Assembly: GCA_018343915.1 (NCBI GenBank)
Contig: JABRWF010000003.1
Coordinates: 2,666,001-2,730,000, forward strand
Length of the DNA: 64,000 bases
Origin: Agroathelia rolfsii
Taxonomy: Eukaryota > Basidiomycota > Agaricomycetes > Amylocorticiales > Amylocorticiaceae
Direction: 5' to 3'
A program made the translations under genes and the position numbers. This document shows, piece by piece, positions 48,187 through 60,171 of this stretch; position 1 is the first letter of the stretch; the number at the start of each line of letters is the position of its first letter. The notes beneath the pieces are model-generated. The model was not told where the DNA came from and did not search any database. It saw only the letters and a list, made by a program, of their open reading frames with translations.

Positions 48187-49197
48187 CTAGTCCTCTTGAT
48201 GATCGTAAGGCGACTCGGGCCTATCCTGCTCACTCCTCTGGCCACCAATATCTGATCGGCCCAGTGGATAGACTTCAGAGCGAGAATACCCGGCCTCAGA
48301 CGGGGAGATCGTAGAGTATACCTGCCATTCCTAATAATTGGTATGAGAGTTAGGATTAGGACCCTACAATGCAACAGATTTTGCACACCGAGGGTACTTG
48401 ACTATCTCGTGGAGCGACAGGGACCGGCATTGTTTGTTGCTGGGATGGTATGACGGGAGTTGCATCGGTTACTAGGCTTTGTCGCAGGAGCTTATTCAAA
48501 TAATCTTTAATAGAAGCTACGATCAACTGCACGGATTCAAGAAATCCTATAAGAGTCCGGATGCGCAAGAGAAATGCCGGCACTGACATTGTGATCTTCT
48601 CGACTTGAACCTGAGTAGCAGGCAGCAATAGCGATCGGACAACAGTGGCCATTCTGTTGGGGCGGGGCTAAGCTATTAATGTGCAAAAGAATGTATAAAA
48701 AAGACGATACCTCAAGCCATATGGGAAATGCTGGATCAAATAAGACTTGCCTTTCATCTATCCGACAACATGATGCACTTACCTCCACCATGCACTCTGG
48801 CCTCTTCATTAAGGCCCATCTGCTGTGGTGTCTTTCCCATAGCCCCCATACCCTTCTCTACATAAAAACTACTGTGACCGGTCCTCTTCACGACAGCAAT
48901 CATGCCTTCCAGGCATGCCCAAGAATCTAGACTGACATCTCCCACGCCACTTGGATTGCCCAAGTCGCCTACGGTGCATGAAAATAGATTGTGTCCAGCA
49001 ATGGATTGTACGGATATGACAAGCCCCTTCCCGTTTGCATGTCGGTGGGAAGCACGAAACCTCTTGCGGATTGAAAGACCAAGAGTGACGGCATCAGAAG
49101 CACTAAAGGAAGGGAAGCGATAGTTTCCCTCCTCATTCAAGGCCTGTGTCGCGAGCTGGGCATCGGTGGGAGGCATATTCTGTAGGCTAGCGAACAT
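48187..49197 (-). CDS. UPF0303 / haem-degrading (DUF967, yeast Ybr137w-like) protein
   Basis: Start 49197 (MFASLQNMPPTDAQLATQAL). The core is FSASDAVTLGLSIRKRF, GKGLVISVQSIAGHNLFSCT, VGDLGNPSGVGDVSLDSWAC and GHSSFYVEKGMGAMGKTP. Next exons give AFPIWLE, then NGHCCPIAIAACYSGSSRED. Joining HN to LIVASIKDYLNKLL (acceptor CGTGCAG) restores the usual family ending. A fungal extension follows, with a last exon EWQVYSTISPSEAGYSRSEV ending ...YDHQED at 48187. The family is conserved from bacteria (HbpS-like fold) to fungi; yeast Ybr137w has been linked to tail-anchored protein handling. Function here is unknown. The C-terminal extension of about 85 residues beyond the usual end is odd and depends on my splice choice. 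Confidence 0.85.
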
Positions 49198-49647
49198 AAA
49201 AAGAAGTGTAAACTATGTGTTATAGTAGCAAGGAAAGTCGGTGTGTTTGGGATTCGTGCGCCTAGTGGTTTATACAGTAAGTGTTGACTTAATCGTGCAC
49301 GAGGTGAGTCCGGAAGCATATCCCCCCACCCCAGCCGGCACCATGCAGGCTTCCAAATAGCCGGGAATTGCGTAGTGCTGTAGTGTTGTGACTATTACTG
49401 ACTAATAACTAGTACCATCAGTATATACCATACTGGATGTGTGCTCTCTGCGACCGTAATACTGTCTAACAGCTGTGAGAATAAGTGCTCATCTTGGTTG
49501 CCATCCGCTCTGCCGCCTTTGGACGTATTATTCCAACCTTGACTCAGGGCTGGTCTCGGACTTGGGAAGGCTGGAACGCCGAATACCTCCCCTCTCCCCG
49601 ACGTTGCTACTTAACTTTACTTTTGCTACCAACTGCAAGCTATTGAC
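49198..49647. promoter_or_regulatory. Divergent promoter region, UPF0303 / PEX12
   Basis: 450 bases between divergent start codons. No specific element recognised; contains a short AT-rich stretch near 49400-49430. Confidence 0.5.
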
Positions 49648-51042
49648 ATGGAGTTCTTCAACGATGTTGGAGGGGATCCTCTCAAACCATCTCTCTTTGA
49701 GCTGGTCGCTCAGGAACAACTCCGCGACCTGCTGCAACCCGCCCTCAAATATGTGCTTGCTGTACGCCCCCCGAAATCACGTTCACCCACTGCCGTTCAT
49801 TGAGCGCAGACGTAGGTCTTTGCGCAAAGCTATCCTCGCTATCTTCTGAGAATAGTCAATCGACATGAAGAGTTTTACGCCGGGATTATGCTCTTGGTCG
49901 AGAATTATTACCTCAGGAAGCATGGTATAGACATGAGACCTCATTAATGCGCAATAAATTACTAATTTTGGACCCTTGTGCTAGGTGCATCGTTTGCCGA
50001 GAATTTCTATGGTCTTAAGCGTAGACGAAGACCTTGGATTGAAACGGAGAGAGCAAGAGCAGCTGTAGGCGGCATACCTGCTGGTGATAAGCTGGAGAAG
50101 AAGCAAATTACACGATCCTTGTTCTTTCTTGTGAGTACATATTTCCGATGCTTTTATGGTCACAATAAAACATGTATGTGAAAGGTCGCTATACCATATC
50201 TCCGGGCAAAGGCCCATGATTACTTTGAGGAACTTGGTGGTGGCATAAGTTCCGATATTCTTGAAGATGATATGGATGCCCAGCAGATACAGGCCCAACT
50301 CGATACGGCAAGTTCGTGCTTCTACATGATAAGCATGGATTTCTCACTCTCATACTTAGAGCTTGGCTGGGCGGCTTCGCAGATTATACAAAAAGATGTA
50401 CCCATGGATGAATGCTTCTTTTGAAACATGGCTACTGTTTTGGAACATTGCATATCTATTCGATAGAACACCGTTCTATAGGCCATGGTTAAAATGGATT
50501 GGTGTGGATCTGCGCCGATTAGGGATCGAGGATTTCGTTAGTGGTTTTTCTGTGATGTTTTATTAGATATAATACTAACAGTCGTCCCTTAGCGCGCTGC
50601 TAACGACCCTCGTCTTAATGTGAAAGCATCTTCCGTTACCCAGCGCTCTCTAACAGCCATTCTGCGAACCGCACTTGTTCGTTCACCACGAACGCTCCTC
50701 GATTCGCTTAGATTCCTCCTTCCTACTGCTATATTCTTCATCAAATTCCTGGAATGGTGGTATTCCCCCTCTTCCCCGGCAAGAGCGCTCGCTGTGTCGC
50801 CTCATGGACCGCCCGTCCCGCCACCCCGGATGTTGACGCCTCATCCTCGTGGGTTAAGCATCAAGGGTGTGGAGTATGGGCAGTGTCCTCTCTGCCAGGA
50901 AACACTCGAAAATCCAACGGCTCTGCCCAGCGGTTATGTCTACTGTTACAGATGCGCTCATGAACAGGTGAAGAAACATGGTCGTTGCCCTGTGACATTG
51001 GTCCCTGCAAAAATATGGCAACTGAGGAAAGTGCTTATTTAA
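49648..51042 (+). CDS. PEX12: Peroxisome assembly protein 12 (RING peroxin)
   Basis: Start 49648 (MEFFNDVGGDPLKPSLFELV), then AQEQLRDLLQPALKYVLA. The intron after ...VLA joins VFAQSYPRYLLRIVNRHEEF and YAGIMLLVENYYLRKHGASF. Further exons hold AENFYGLKRRRRP, IPYLRAKAHDYFEELGGGI, LRRLYKKMYPWMNASFETWL and FFIKFLEWWYSP. The C-terminal zinc module is degenerate: CPLCQETLENPTALPSGYVY and CYRCAHEQVKKHGRCPVT, as in PEX12 proteins, which keep only part of the RING zinc ligands. PEX12 forms the ubiquitin ligase complex with PEX2 and PEX10 in the peroxisomal membrane and recycles the PEX5 receptor. Length (about 390 residues) fits the family. Confidence 0.94.
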
Positions 51043-51231
51043 GGGTTTTTGGCCTCTGAAAGATGAGTGAAGCAATGGTCTGTCATTGATAGAATTATGC
51101 GTTTGTTCTAATAGCATGCTATTTATGATAAGGACAATAACTAGTAATATCAGAAAGCAAAAAAATATTCGAGCGAGTTTTGTGTAGTTGGCGCTATGGA
51201 TGAAAAACACCCTAAGTGATGTTGGTCGTAA

Positions 51232-51899
51232 TTAGTCTGAGCTGGTTTCAGGTGCCTTCTTCAGGACTCGGATTGATTCTATTTAAAGATAGTTAGTTAT
51301 ATTTTCTACTCGAAATATAGTGGTGCATGACGACCCACCGTGTCTCAAAAAGATCTGCTTCTGTCCTGAAGAGGCCTCGCTCCCCTGGGAGTTGTCCGCT
51401 TCTCGAAGTTCAAAGTTAGCCTCAACATAGACATGCGAGCCCTTCGTAAGGGTCTTCAAGTATTCATTGCTGGATGGGGAAAATGAAAAGATGCTGTGCC
51501 ATGTAGTCTCGGTGGGTGGGCGCACTGGGGATTAATTGAGCACATCTTTCAGCATATTAATTGGCAGCATACCTCCATCAGCGTCGGGAGGAGGAGGAGG
51601 ATATCTTGTAGTTGCTACAGAGTAACTGTGCACCACCAGTCAGCGGCGGTACTTAAGGGTTGTAGACCTGCATGTAGCGTACTGTACATATTCCTTGCCG
51701 CTCTTGGTTTCGCGCGTCTCAGGAACTTTACCCAGACGACCGATGAGTGTTAACTTTGCGAGGTCATGCGCGCGCGACGCAGATGACGAGAAAGCCTGTA
51801 TAGGTGTAGGTCTTTATTGGAATGAGCCTTATTTACAAGATATTGATTACTGACACGTTTGAAAGAGGGAGCAGCGCGAAGACTTGTGACAGAGAACAT
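51232..51899 (-). CDS. RIM1: Mitochondrial single-stranded DNA-binding protein
   Basis: Five exons of a small gene, about 155 residues. Start 51899 opens a mitochondrial targeting peptide, MFSVTSLRAAPSFKR. Splicing at GTCAGT / ATACAG joins AFSSSASRAHDLAKLTLIGR. Next come LGKVPETRETKSGKEYVQYA and RYPPPPPDADG, then PTETTWHSIFSFSPSSNEYL and KGSHVYVEANFELREADN. The last exon gives ESIRVLKKAPETSSD, ending at 51232. This is the OB-fold of bacterial-type SSB, as in yeast Rim1, which coats mtDNA during replication. The order, spacing and short C-terminus without an acidic tail fit fungal Rim1. Convergent with PEX12 (190 bases apart). Confidence 0.92.
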
Positions 51900-52122
51900 A
51901 GTGTATGAAATGCAACTTGAATTCAAGTCTGTCTACTGCATACAATTGGCCTAAGCTAAGTTATGTACAAAATAGGAAGGTGGCTTTGGCTTGACTAAAC
52001 TTAGCTTAGCTAGGCTTCAGACCTGGTTTATACCACGCGGCGCGTACCCCACTTGGGCCAAGACAGTTCGTTACAGCACACTTGCGCCTCTTGATCTGAA
52101 CTACGAGAACCACGACCCAACA
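51900..52122. promoter_or_regulatory. Divergent promoter, RIM1 / HBS1
   Basis: 223 bases between divergent starts. Contains repeated CTTAGCTTAGCTAGG-like words near 51998-52015. Confidence 0.5.
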
Positions 52123-55100
52123 ATGTCCAGACACCGCTTTGTGAAGCAAATCAACATTCATGGCAAGGCTCTTTTATTTATCCCTTCGAATGCTTTTTTT
52201 TTTTTTTTTTTTTAACATTTCATATCACAGACGAATTAGAGGACGATGCTATCTACGACGACGAAGATGATTATGATCTTACTGAAGAGCAAGAAAGTAC
52301 GGCAGTGTCAACGTATTCACTATATGCGCCTGCTGATACTTTGAATAGTCGCCATGAACTCTGGCCTTGCGGAAATCCGGCGTATATTGGGGCCTGAATC
52401 AGAATCAGGTCTAACAGATGCAGACATCAAGTCCTCGTTGTATAATTCATGGTTTGATGTTGGTCAAACTGTAGAATGGCTATTTGGTGGGTAAGGCCCG
52501 GCTTAAAAACAATTCCTGCTCTGATACTATGCGTGTGCTTTAGCGCAACAGGAGAAAGCTAGGGCCGCCAGGGAAAGACAAGGTAATTGTCATTTATATC
52601 TTTCGCCATGCCCCCCACCCTGCCCTTTCTCTTGCATGGGACATTTTATCCCACACCATTTGATGATTGTGCATGCGAAGTCGAGGTTTTCGGGGCCTGT
52701 CACTTGAAGGTGCATCTCTCCCTTTCCGTGGGCTTGGCCGTTGTCCCGTTCTATACTCGAAATTCTGCTGTATTTATCCGCCATTTTCTTAACCTTAGAT
52801 CTGGCGCCGTCTATTTCTTCCGCCACCTCGAGCTCTATCGATAAAGACCTTCCCCCACTTCCCGTTATACCTCCGCAAGAGTCCCCGTTAAATGACCCGG
52901 ATGCCGTAATCGACGAAGATTGGTACGGTGCTGGACGATATGTTCATCCAATGGAACACGGCTATGACCAAGCCAGGGCTGATATGCCTCGAGGGCCCTT
53001 GATATATCAGCACCAACAGTATGATTACGAGCAGGAGGAGGACCTAGAGACGGTGTATAGTGCCCCGTATAGGCCCAACTTGAGTGTTATATCTGAACGA
53101 ACGGAAAAGTCCGAAGCTTCCAGACACTGGCCTACGAGACAGCAGTTGGTGGCCTTGGGCGAGCCACGGCCGGTATCAATCCAGACAGACCTAACATCTT
53201 TTAAGCCTCGATCAAGTATGCGTACACTACTGCGTTTTATTTACGTCTCATTACTCATGTTGTCCCTTCGTCAGTACCCGGACAGTTGGTGGACCCCAAC
53301 GGCATACCACCATCACCATCCCCATCTGCCCAACAAGTTTTGAGCATCTATCAACCTGCGCCCTCCTTTATTACATTCAACTCGCGCCGCTCAAGCACTA
53401 TTCCCACGTCTCAACCGGAGATGGAACAGCCTCTGCAGCCTCAAGACGTTGAAGAAGGCACACGCACACCTACACCTTCTCAGCTCCAAGGGCTTGATGA
53501 TGGTGCCGCTACCGCATCTCTTTCTTCTAAATCCACTTCAACCATCGGGCCTTCTAAGGCAAAATCTAAATTATCTCAACTTGCGAGTTCACGTGCAAGT
53601 TCCATTAGCAGGAGAACAGGGACGAGTACGCTCGAGACGACCTCTGTGCGAACATATCCTGCACTTCGACCATCTCCTGATTCGGAGATTATGTCGACCA
53701 CCTCTACTGCACGTCCCAAAAGCAGGATTACTCCCAGTACCAGGGACTCGGTGGAAACTACCACGTCAACCCTTCCGAGTGTTAGCACCCCTAGATCTTC
53801 TACATCGTTCCATGTGAATCAGGCTATCCAGATGGCCCTTCGGCAGGAGCAGCGAGACGAGGTGACGCAGGATATCCCGACGGCAAAAAGTGCAACCCTA
53901 TCAAGTGTTTCTACGATCAAACTTCCTACACCCGTTTTCATAAGCGCACCACTTACACCAACGGTGATCTCTAGCACTTCTCAATCGGAGAAATCATCTG
54001 TCTCTAAATCCTCGTCGTTGTCTAAATCTCGATCCGCGTCCAAGCCGCCGTCTGAATCTAAACCTCCGTCCTTGTCCAAGTCGCCATCCATAGCTAAATC
54101 GCCGTCCGTATCCGGATCCGCGGTGGAATTACCCCTTGTGTCTGCACCTTCACCCACTCCATCATCTGCATCCGGACAACCATCCAAGCTAGCTCTACTT
54201 GCCGCAAAGGCTCGCGAACAGAAGGAACAAAAGGACTTAAAGCAGCAACAGCAACAGTTGAATAACCCACTCATACCGAGAGTTCGTAACCTTCCTCATA
54301 TAGGGCCAAAACTACCGGAAGCGCACACGGAGTACTTCACGCCAATTGCCAATGGCTCGACTGCTACGACGGCCATCACAACGTCGTATCAATCTCTCCA
54401 GAGTTTGAAGCGAGAGCCAAAGCAAAGGGAAAGTGCTGCTATTCCACAGACGGTGCCAATCACTGCAGGGGAGGCGAAGCAGAGCAAATTAGCCATGAAG
54501 CTGAAGCGTGTACAAACGGCCAAAGATGAGCAGTCAGCGTCTCCTGCACCATCTGCTGTCGATGAGGGGGAGAAAGAGTCCGTTCCTGCCATCTTTATTC
54601 CTGGAAACGAGTCCAATGGTCAGAGGAGAGTTTCGGCAAGCCGTGCGTCTCCATCAGCATTTGCGTCCCTGCTTGTCGATGAACCAACTGAACACACTTC
54701 TCAAGACTCTAAACGGAAGGATAGACATAAAGGCACCGAATCGCAGATCTCCTCCTCTTCCCATTCTCGGTCGACTGTTCGTTCGCGGGACTACGACCGT
54801 CCACCTTCAATGACATCTCGTTCTGGAGGGTTTGCCTTTGATTCTCCTAGCCCGGATGAAATCGTCCTGAACGCGCGCCGGGGCACATCTCTTGCTCAGC
54901 GTAGCGCGACTTCACATGCCAAATTATCATCATCTACCCGCTCCTCTTCCTTATCTGCTTCTCATTCGATATCCAAACGGACTGTGCCAGCTAAAGTGTA
55001 AATTATTTGGTGACTTATCCTATTTTTTTTTCTTTCTTATAACAGCGGCGAAAGAGCGTGAAAAGGCCCAGCGTTTAGCCACTCAACAACAGAAGAAACA

Positions 55101-57152
55101 TAATACATCCACTAAAACTAAAACTACTACGCCTCCGGGTGCAAGTACCCCCAAGAAAAAGGTAGGAAAGGCTAACAATACTATGGAAGCTCGTGATGTG
55201 GATATTGCGGGATTGAACCTGAATGACAAAGCCGAGGAAGGCGTTGTGGAGGAGCCGCCAAAGGTGACTATGGCAAGAGAGAAAGTGTTGGAAGAGGCCA
55301 GGAAGGAGTTGGAAGCCAAGGAAAAACAAGGGAAGAAAGCCGTTAGCCTCGTTGTGATTGGTAAGTTTTTTTGTGCAGCGCTATGCCGATCATATGTAAC
55401 GCAACGCATCAGGTCATGTGGATGCCGGAAAATCGACACTTATGGGCAGACTTCTTTACGAGGTCGGCCGCATAGATGAGAGGAAGAGGATTGCAAACGA
55501 AAGGGGTAGTGCTAAAGCTGGTAAAAGTAGCTTTAGCTGGGCCTGGGAACTCGATGGAACGACCGAGGAACGAGAGCGGTATGCAATCAATCAATTCTCT
55601 CCCGTATTTATTGCTGATTATATATGTTTGATGACAACAGCGGCATAACAATGGACATTGCCCAGCAGTCCCTCGTGACACCGCATAGACAGATCACCGT
55701 TCTGGATGCTCCTGGTCATAAGGACTTCATTCCCAACATGATTTCGGGTGCCACCCAGGCGGACTGCGCCCTACTCGTGGTCGACGCTACAACAGGAGAG
55801 TTTGAGGCTGGGTTCGAAAAAGGAGGCCAGACACGAGAGCATCTTTTGCTCGTCCGCAGCTTGGGAGTGTCGCAGGTGATAGTGGCTATAAACAAGCTCG
55901 ATCAGGTATATTCCCCTTTCTTGAATGATTGGATTGGATTAGTTAACGGATAATTGTCTGGCAGGTACAATGGGCCCAAGAACGTTATGATGATATCATC
56001 AGCCAATTGCAACCCTTCCTTGTCCAATCTGGTTACCAACCATCCAAAACCAAGTTTGTACCTGTTGGTGCGATTCAAGGCGTTAATCTCGCCACGTGTG
56101 AAGGCGCAGATGCTGAAATACTAAAGACGTGGTATACTGGACCAATGCTTGTGGATTTGCTTGGTGAGCAATAGGCATGCGGAAGGCCTCCGTTCTTTAC
56201 TCCTGTTGATGATTAATTGACTAGATCAACTGGAGCCACCCGTACGCGATCTCGACGGACCTCTTCGCCTACCTTTGTCAAATGTGTTCAAGACGACTGG
56301 TTCTGGATGTGGTGTTGCTGGAAGAGTCTGCAGCGGCGTCATCCAGGTGGGCGAGCGTGTGAGGGTTCTCCCGGGGGACGAGACAGCTGTGGTAAAATGT
56401 AAACTCTCCTCTTTCTTCAGATCTGTTGGATGCTGAAGTTTGCTTCCGTATCCGTAGCTATTGAACATGAAGAAGAGAACGTGAGCTGGACAATGGCGGG
56501 CTCGAACGTCTCCCTTTACTTGACGTCTATCGACGCCGTGAACCTTAGCATCGGCTCAGTACTCTGTCCACCTAGTGATCTCGTACCTCTCGCAACTGTC
56601 TTTACAGCTAAAGTAATCATCTTTGACATTGCTGTGCCAATCACTGCTGGTGCATCGGTACGTGATTGCTTCAAGTAATCATTATCCTAGGGATGATACT
56701 AATTGGCTTCATTTGCGACTTAGGTGGAATTATTCCATCACTCACGAGATGTACCAGCCACCATTGTCAAACTTGTCGCTTCGCTCGATCGTGCGGCGGG
56801 TACCGTCATTAAACAGAATCCGAGGTCAGTCTATTTCTATCATTCAAAATGTCATCCCCATTGAATGAAGTGTACCTTTTTTTTCTCCATCAGGGTCTTG
56901 ACAAAGGGCATGTCCGCCGAAGTCCAGATCGCGCTGAGAGTAGCGACGATGTCGGGCGCGAGCAGTGCGCGGCCGATACCGATGGAACCGTTTGCGAAGA
57001 ACAAGGAGATGGGCAGAATTCTCGTTCGTCGTGGAGGCGAGACGATCGGAGCTGGTAGGCCTTTTCTATCTTTCTTATGCGCAGATTTTTCGTGAAGCTC
57101 GGTACACTGACCTTGCATTGGATTAGGTATTGTACTTAGCATCTTGGAGTAA
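52123..57152 (+). CDS. HBS1: Hbs1 translational GTPase (no-go/non-stop decay), with long Ser-rich exon
   Basis: Start 52123 ([13 protein letters not shown]), joined by a GC-AG intron (GCAAGG...CACAG) to [20 protein letters not shown]. The Hbs1 N-terminal domain follows: [20 protein letters not shown] and [14 protein letters not shown]. Then comes a large exon, 53286-55001, rich in Ser/Thr/Pro (571 codons). The GTPase follows: [20 protein letters not shown] (G1), [31 protein letters not shown] (G3), AINKLDQV (G4), and domains II and III, ending [20 protein letters not shown], stop 57152. Hbs1 with Pelota/Dom34 splits ribosomes stalled on damaged or non-stop mRNA. The total length, over 1000 residues, is well above yeast Hbs1 (611). 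The extra length is mostly the Ser-rich exon. Confidence 0.94.
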
Positions 57153-57826
57153 TTTTCGGTTGGAAAGACAGAAGTTCAGTGTGCTAGTATCTCGCTGATA
57201 GTAGATATGAAGAAATACGCAATATTGTACTTTCCTATTCACACACGCGCACGAATATTTGTGTACAATATAATTCAATTGTGTGTATCCTACACAACAA
57301 GGAACAAGATAGAGAAAAAGAAAGGCGCATGCAGTAGTAGCAAGAGAGTAGATTGAAAAAAGCTAAATAGCAAGGAAAAGATAGACAGGATACGCAGACA
57401 GTTCCACCTCGATACAAGCCTCGCACAATAGGTACACAGTCTAAGAGTAAAAGAAGAAAAGAAAAGAAAAAATGAGAGAATCCACCACCCCCTTCTCCCT
57501 GCTCCTCATTTCGCATAAACCCGCAACATCTTCAAAGCGCCCAAAGCACCCATCCGAGCACCACACATGAAGCTATGCCGATCCATACATCATAGGGCAC
57601 TCCTTCCATCGCTACACCACCACGAAAACACGAACGAGATCGACGTCACCATCATCGTTGTCATCGATACGGGCATTATCAGTAGTAAAAGACAAGAGAC
57701 AAGAAAATCCAGCCGATATTAAACAAAAAAATGCGTATATGTGAGAATATGAGGTATAAGTGCGCATGCAGGCATATATGTCAATATTTTTTTGATTTTT
57801 TTTTTTCAAAAATCAAAAAAGCACTG
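57153..57826. other. Convergent intergenic region HBS1 / CBM48 protein
   Basis: 674 bases; includes a purine-rich stretch at 57295-57480 and an A/T run near 57785-57812. No gene. Confidence 0.5.
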
Positions 57827-60171
57827 TCAAAATCCAGTAGAAGACTGACGACGCTTGGCGCGCTCACGGTGGCTATCTTTATCCTTTTCACCATCACCAC
57901 CATGATGGCCGGGCACGAACACACTCTTCACACGCGCGATGAACGAGCGGCGTTTGAGGTTGAGGCTGCTGCCTGTGCTGCTCCCGCGCAGGGAGCCAAA
58001 GCGTTTCGGCGAGGCTGATGGCGGAGATTGCTGTTGTTGCTTGGCCGAGGCGGTGGAGGACGCCGTGGGCTTGAGGGGCGTGCTGGTGGTCGAGCTCGAG
58101 ACGACGGTGACGGTGTCGGTGCCATCGTCGGACGTGGACGGCTGTTGGGCTTCTTTGCGCGTTTGGGAGGGTTGCTTCACGGGTGTCGAGGGCAGGCTTG
58201 GGGCTGCGCTAGGCGTCGGCGTTGTCTCTGCTGGTTTTGCGGATGCAGGGGCGGGCGTCGACTGTTCCTGGGACTTGGGTGCAGCAGCAGCGCGGGCACT
58301 GATAGGCGCGTGAGTCGTAATCTCCCCTTGGTCGTCCGAAGGATTGGTAATGATATCCGCCGAGGTGTCGTTCACAGGGATGAGGTTCACGAGCGTGCGG
58401 GGTGATGGTGCTCGGGCTGGCTCAGATGGCGTTTCATTTGCGGGAGCACTGGCAGCAGGAGTGACAGGCGCCTCTGGCTCCGGTGCGGACTTGGGCGGCG
58501 GGGGGCTGCGCCGAGCCTGTGTGTCAACGGGCGTATGCGTCACGATCTCGTGGTCTGGAGACCCGACAACATCGGCTGAGGTGTCGTTCACGGGGATAAG
58601 AGCAACCAAGCTACGGGAGGAGGATTTACGAGATTCCACGGAAGGTCTGGTCGGTGCGCTGGGAGACTCGATAGCACCATTACTGGCACTACGTGGCGTC
58701 TGAGCGCGGACTGGTGTATGCGTCACAATTTCGTTGTCAGGCGAGCTGATAATGTCCGCTGAAGTGTCGTTGACGGGGATAAGGGCAACCAGGCTACGAG
58801 AGGAAGATTTGCGTGCCTGCACGACGGGCTTGCTAGGCACTGGAGATTCGACTACCACAGCAGCAGGAGCGGGAGATTCAACGCCGCTGGTCGTGCGGAT
58901 GGGTGTATGCGTCGCGATTTCGTTATTTAGGGAACCGATAATGTCTGACGAAGTGTCGTTCACGGGGATCAAAGCGACCAGGCTGCGCGAGGAAACCGAA
59001 CGTGAATGTGCAACGCGAGGCCTAATGGGCTCCGGAGATTCGGCTGCTGCGACGTCGGTAGTGGTGGTGGGGGGCTCGACCGAGCGCGGCGTCAGAGCGC
59101 CGACCGGTGTATGGGTCGCAATGTCATTGTCTGGCGAGCCGATAATGTCTGCCGATGTGTCATTAACCGGAATGAGGTTGACCAGGCTGCGAGAAGACGA
59201 GGCACGGGCAGGTACGGCAGGTTGAGTTGTATTGGCAACAGGCGACGTGGAAGAGGGGGTCGCCTCTTCTGTTGGCTTCTCAACTGGTTCTGGGCCAGGA
59301 GGCGGCGAGGCGAGGGTTTCCAGACTACGGCGAGTAGTAGGCAGGTTTCCCACAGGGCTGTGGGTCTCAATCTCGTTCGATGTGGGGACAATGTCCGCTG
59401 AGGTGTCATTGACAGGGATGAGGTTCACAAGAGGGCGAGAGCCAGTTGGCTGCGCTGGCTCTTCTGCTGCAGCGGTGGTCTGTCCATGCGATAGATATGT
59501 GAGTATATGCGCAAGGAATATTAAAAAAAAATTAGAGGCAATATTACCGTCGGCTCGGTGTCAACGACGTCATCGGTTTCCGGCGCTGACTCAGGCCGTG
59601 TTTCCTCGACCTTCTTCTCGGTGTCCGCGGCGGCGGCAGGGGCGGCGGGTTCTGTAGGCTGCATCTCGGGCTCGGGTTCAGGCTCTGGGACTGGTTCGGG
59701 CTTAGAGGGAGAGATAAAGTAGTTGTTCAAGTTGCCCAAAGGATCGAACACGGTGGGTTGGTTCCAGGCCGTACACCAGTTGCCGTCGACGATGTACTTG
59801 TATTCAATGCGTTGACCCCAGGGGACCTTGACCGTCCCGTAGAAGTCTGAGGGGCCTTTTGTAAGCGGAGTAGACCATGACCACTATTTATACCAAAATC
59901 ATGTCAAAGGAAAGATGAGTGCGTAAATACGAGAGGGATCGCGTTGCTATAGATCAGCGGCTGGTGAGAGGACATACGTGGTCAAAAGACCCTGTCACGA
60001 TGACAGACGAGGGGTGCGTTTCTGGCCTATATACAAGAAGAGAATAATTTGTGTTAGTCTTGTACACTACAGGGGAGCATTGCAACCTGGACCAGGAGGA
60101 GCGGAGACAAGACTCGGAGGAGGAACAAGAACATACCAGCTGAAATGGGCCTCGTAAAGATCGTTGGACAT
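57827..60171 (-). CDS. CBM48 (AMPK-type glycogen-binding) protein with six LIPVND repeats
   Basis: Start 60171: MSNDLYEAHFSW, spliced to PETHPSSVIVTGSFDH, then WSWSTPLTKGPSDFYGTVKV and PWGQRIEYKYIVDGNWCTAW. This is a complete AMPK1/CBM48 glycogen-binding fold, with the tryptophans and K of the sugar site visible. A Pro/Glu/Ala-rich linker follows, then six repeats of a SRSLVALIPVNDTSADII core each followed by E-I-(A/V/T)-T-H-(T/A/S)-P, spaced about 60-75 residues (59440 to 58310). The C-terminus is Ser/Thr/Pro-rich, then basic (LKRRSFIARVKSVFVPG), ending at 57827. The N-terminal domain resembles yeast Crp1/Mdg1. I know no described function for the repeat. Probably cytosolic or nuclear; no signal peptide. 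Confidence 0.88.
58310..59440 (-). repeat. Six in-frame coding repeats (LIPVNDTSADII)
   Basis: Units lie at about 59440-59340, 59190-59100, 58990-58890, 58800-58710, 58620-58530 and 58400-58310. The core LVxLIPVNDTSADxx is nearly invariant while the linkers differ, so the core is under constraint rather than being a recent tandem expansion. Confidence 0.88.

Noticed and set aside
57780..57815. T-run and inverted A/T sequence as a terminator hairpin
   Set aside because: Bacterial-type terminators do not apply in a fungal nuclear genome; read as part of a convergent 3' region.
58028..59657. Long + strand ORFs across the CBM48 repeat gene
   Set aside because: Shadows of the GC-rich repeated coding strand; the minus frame has the domain and repeat periodicity.
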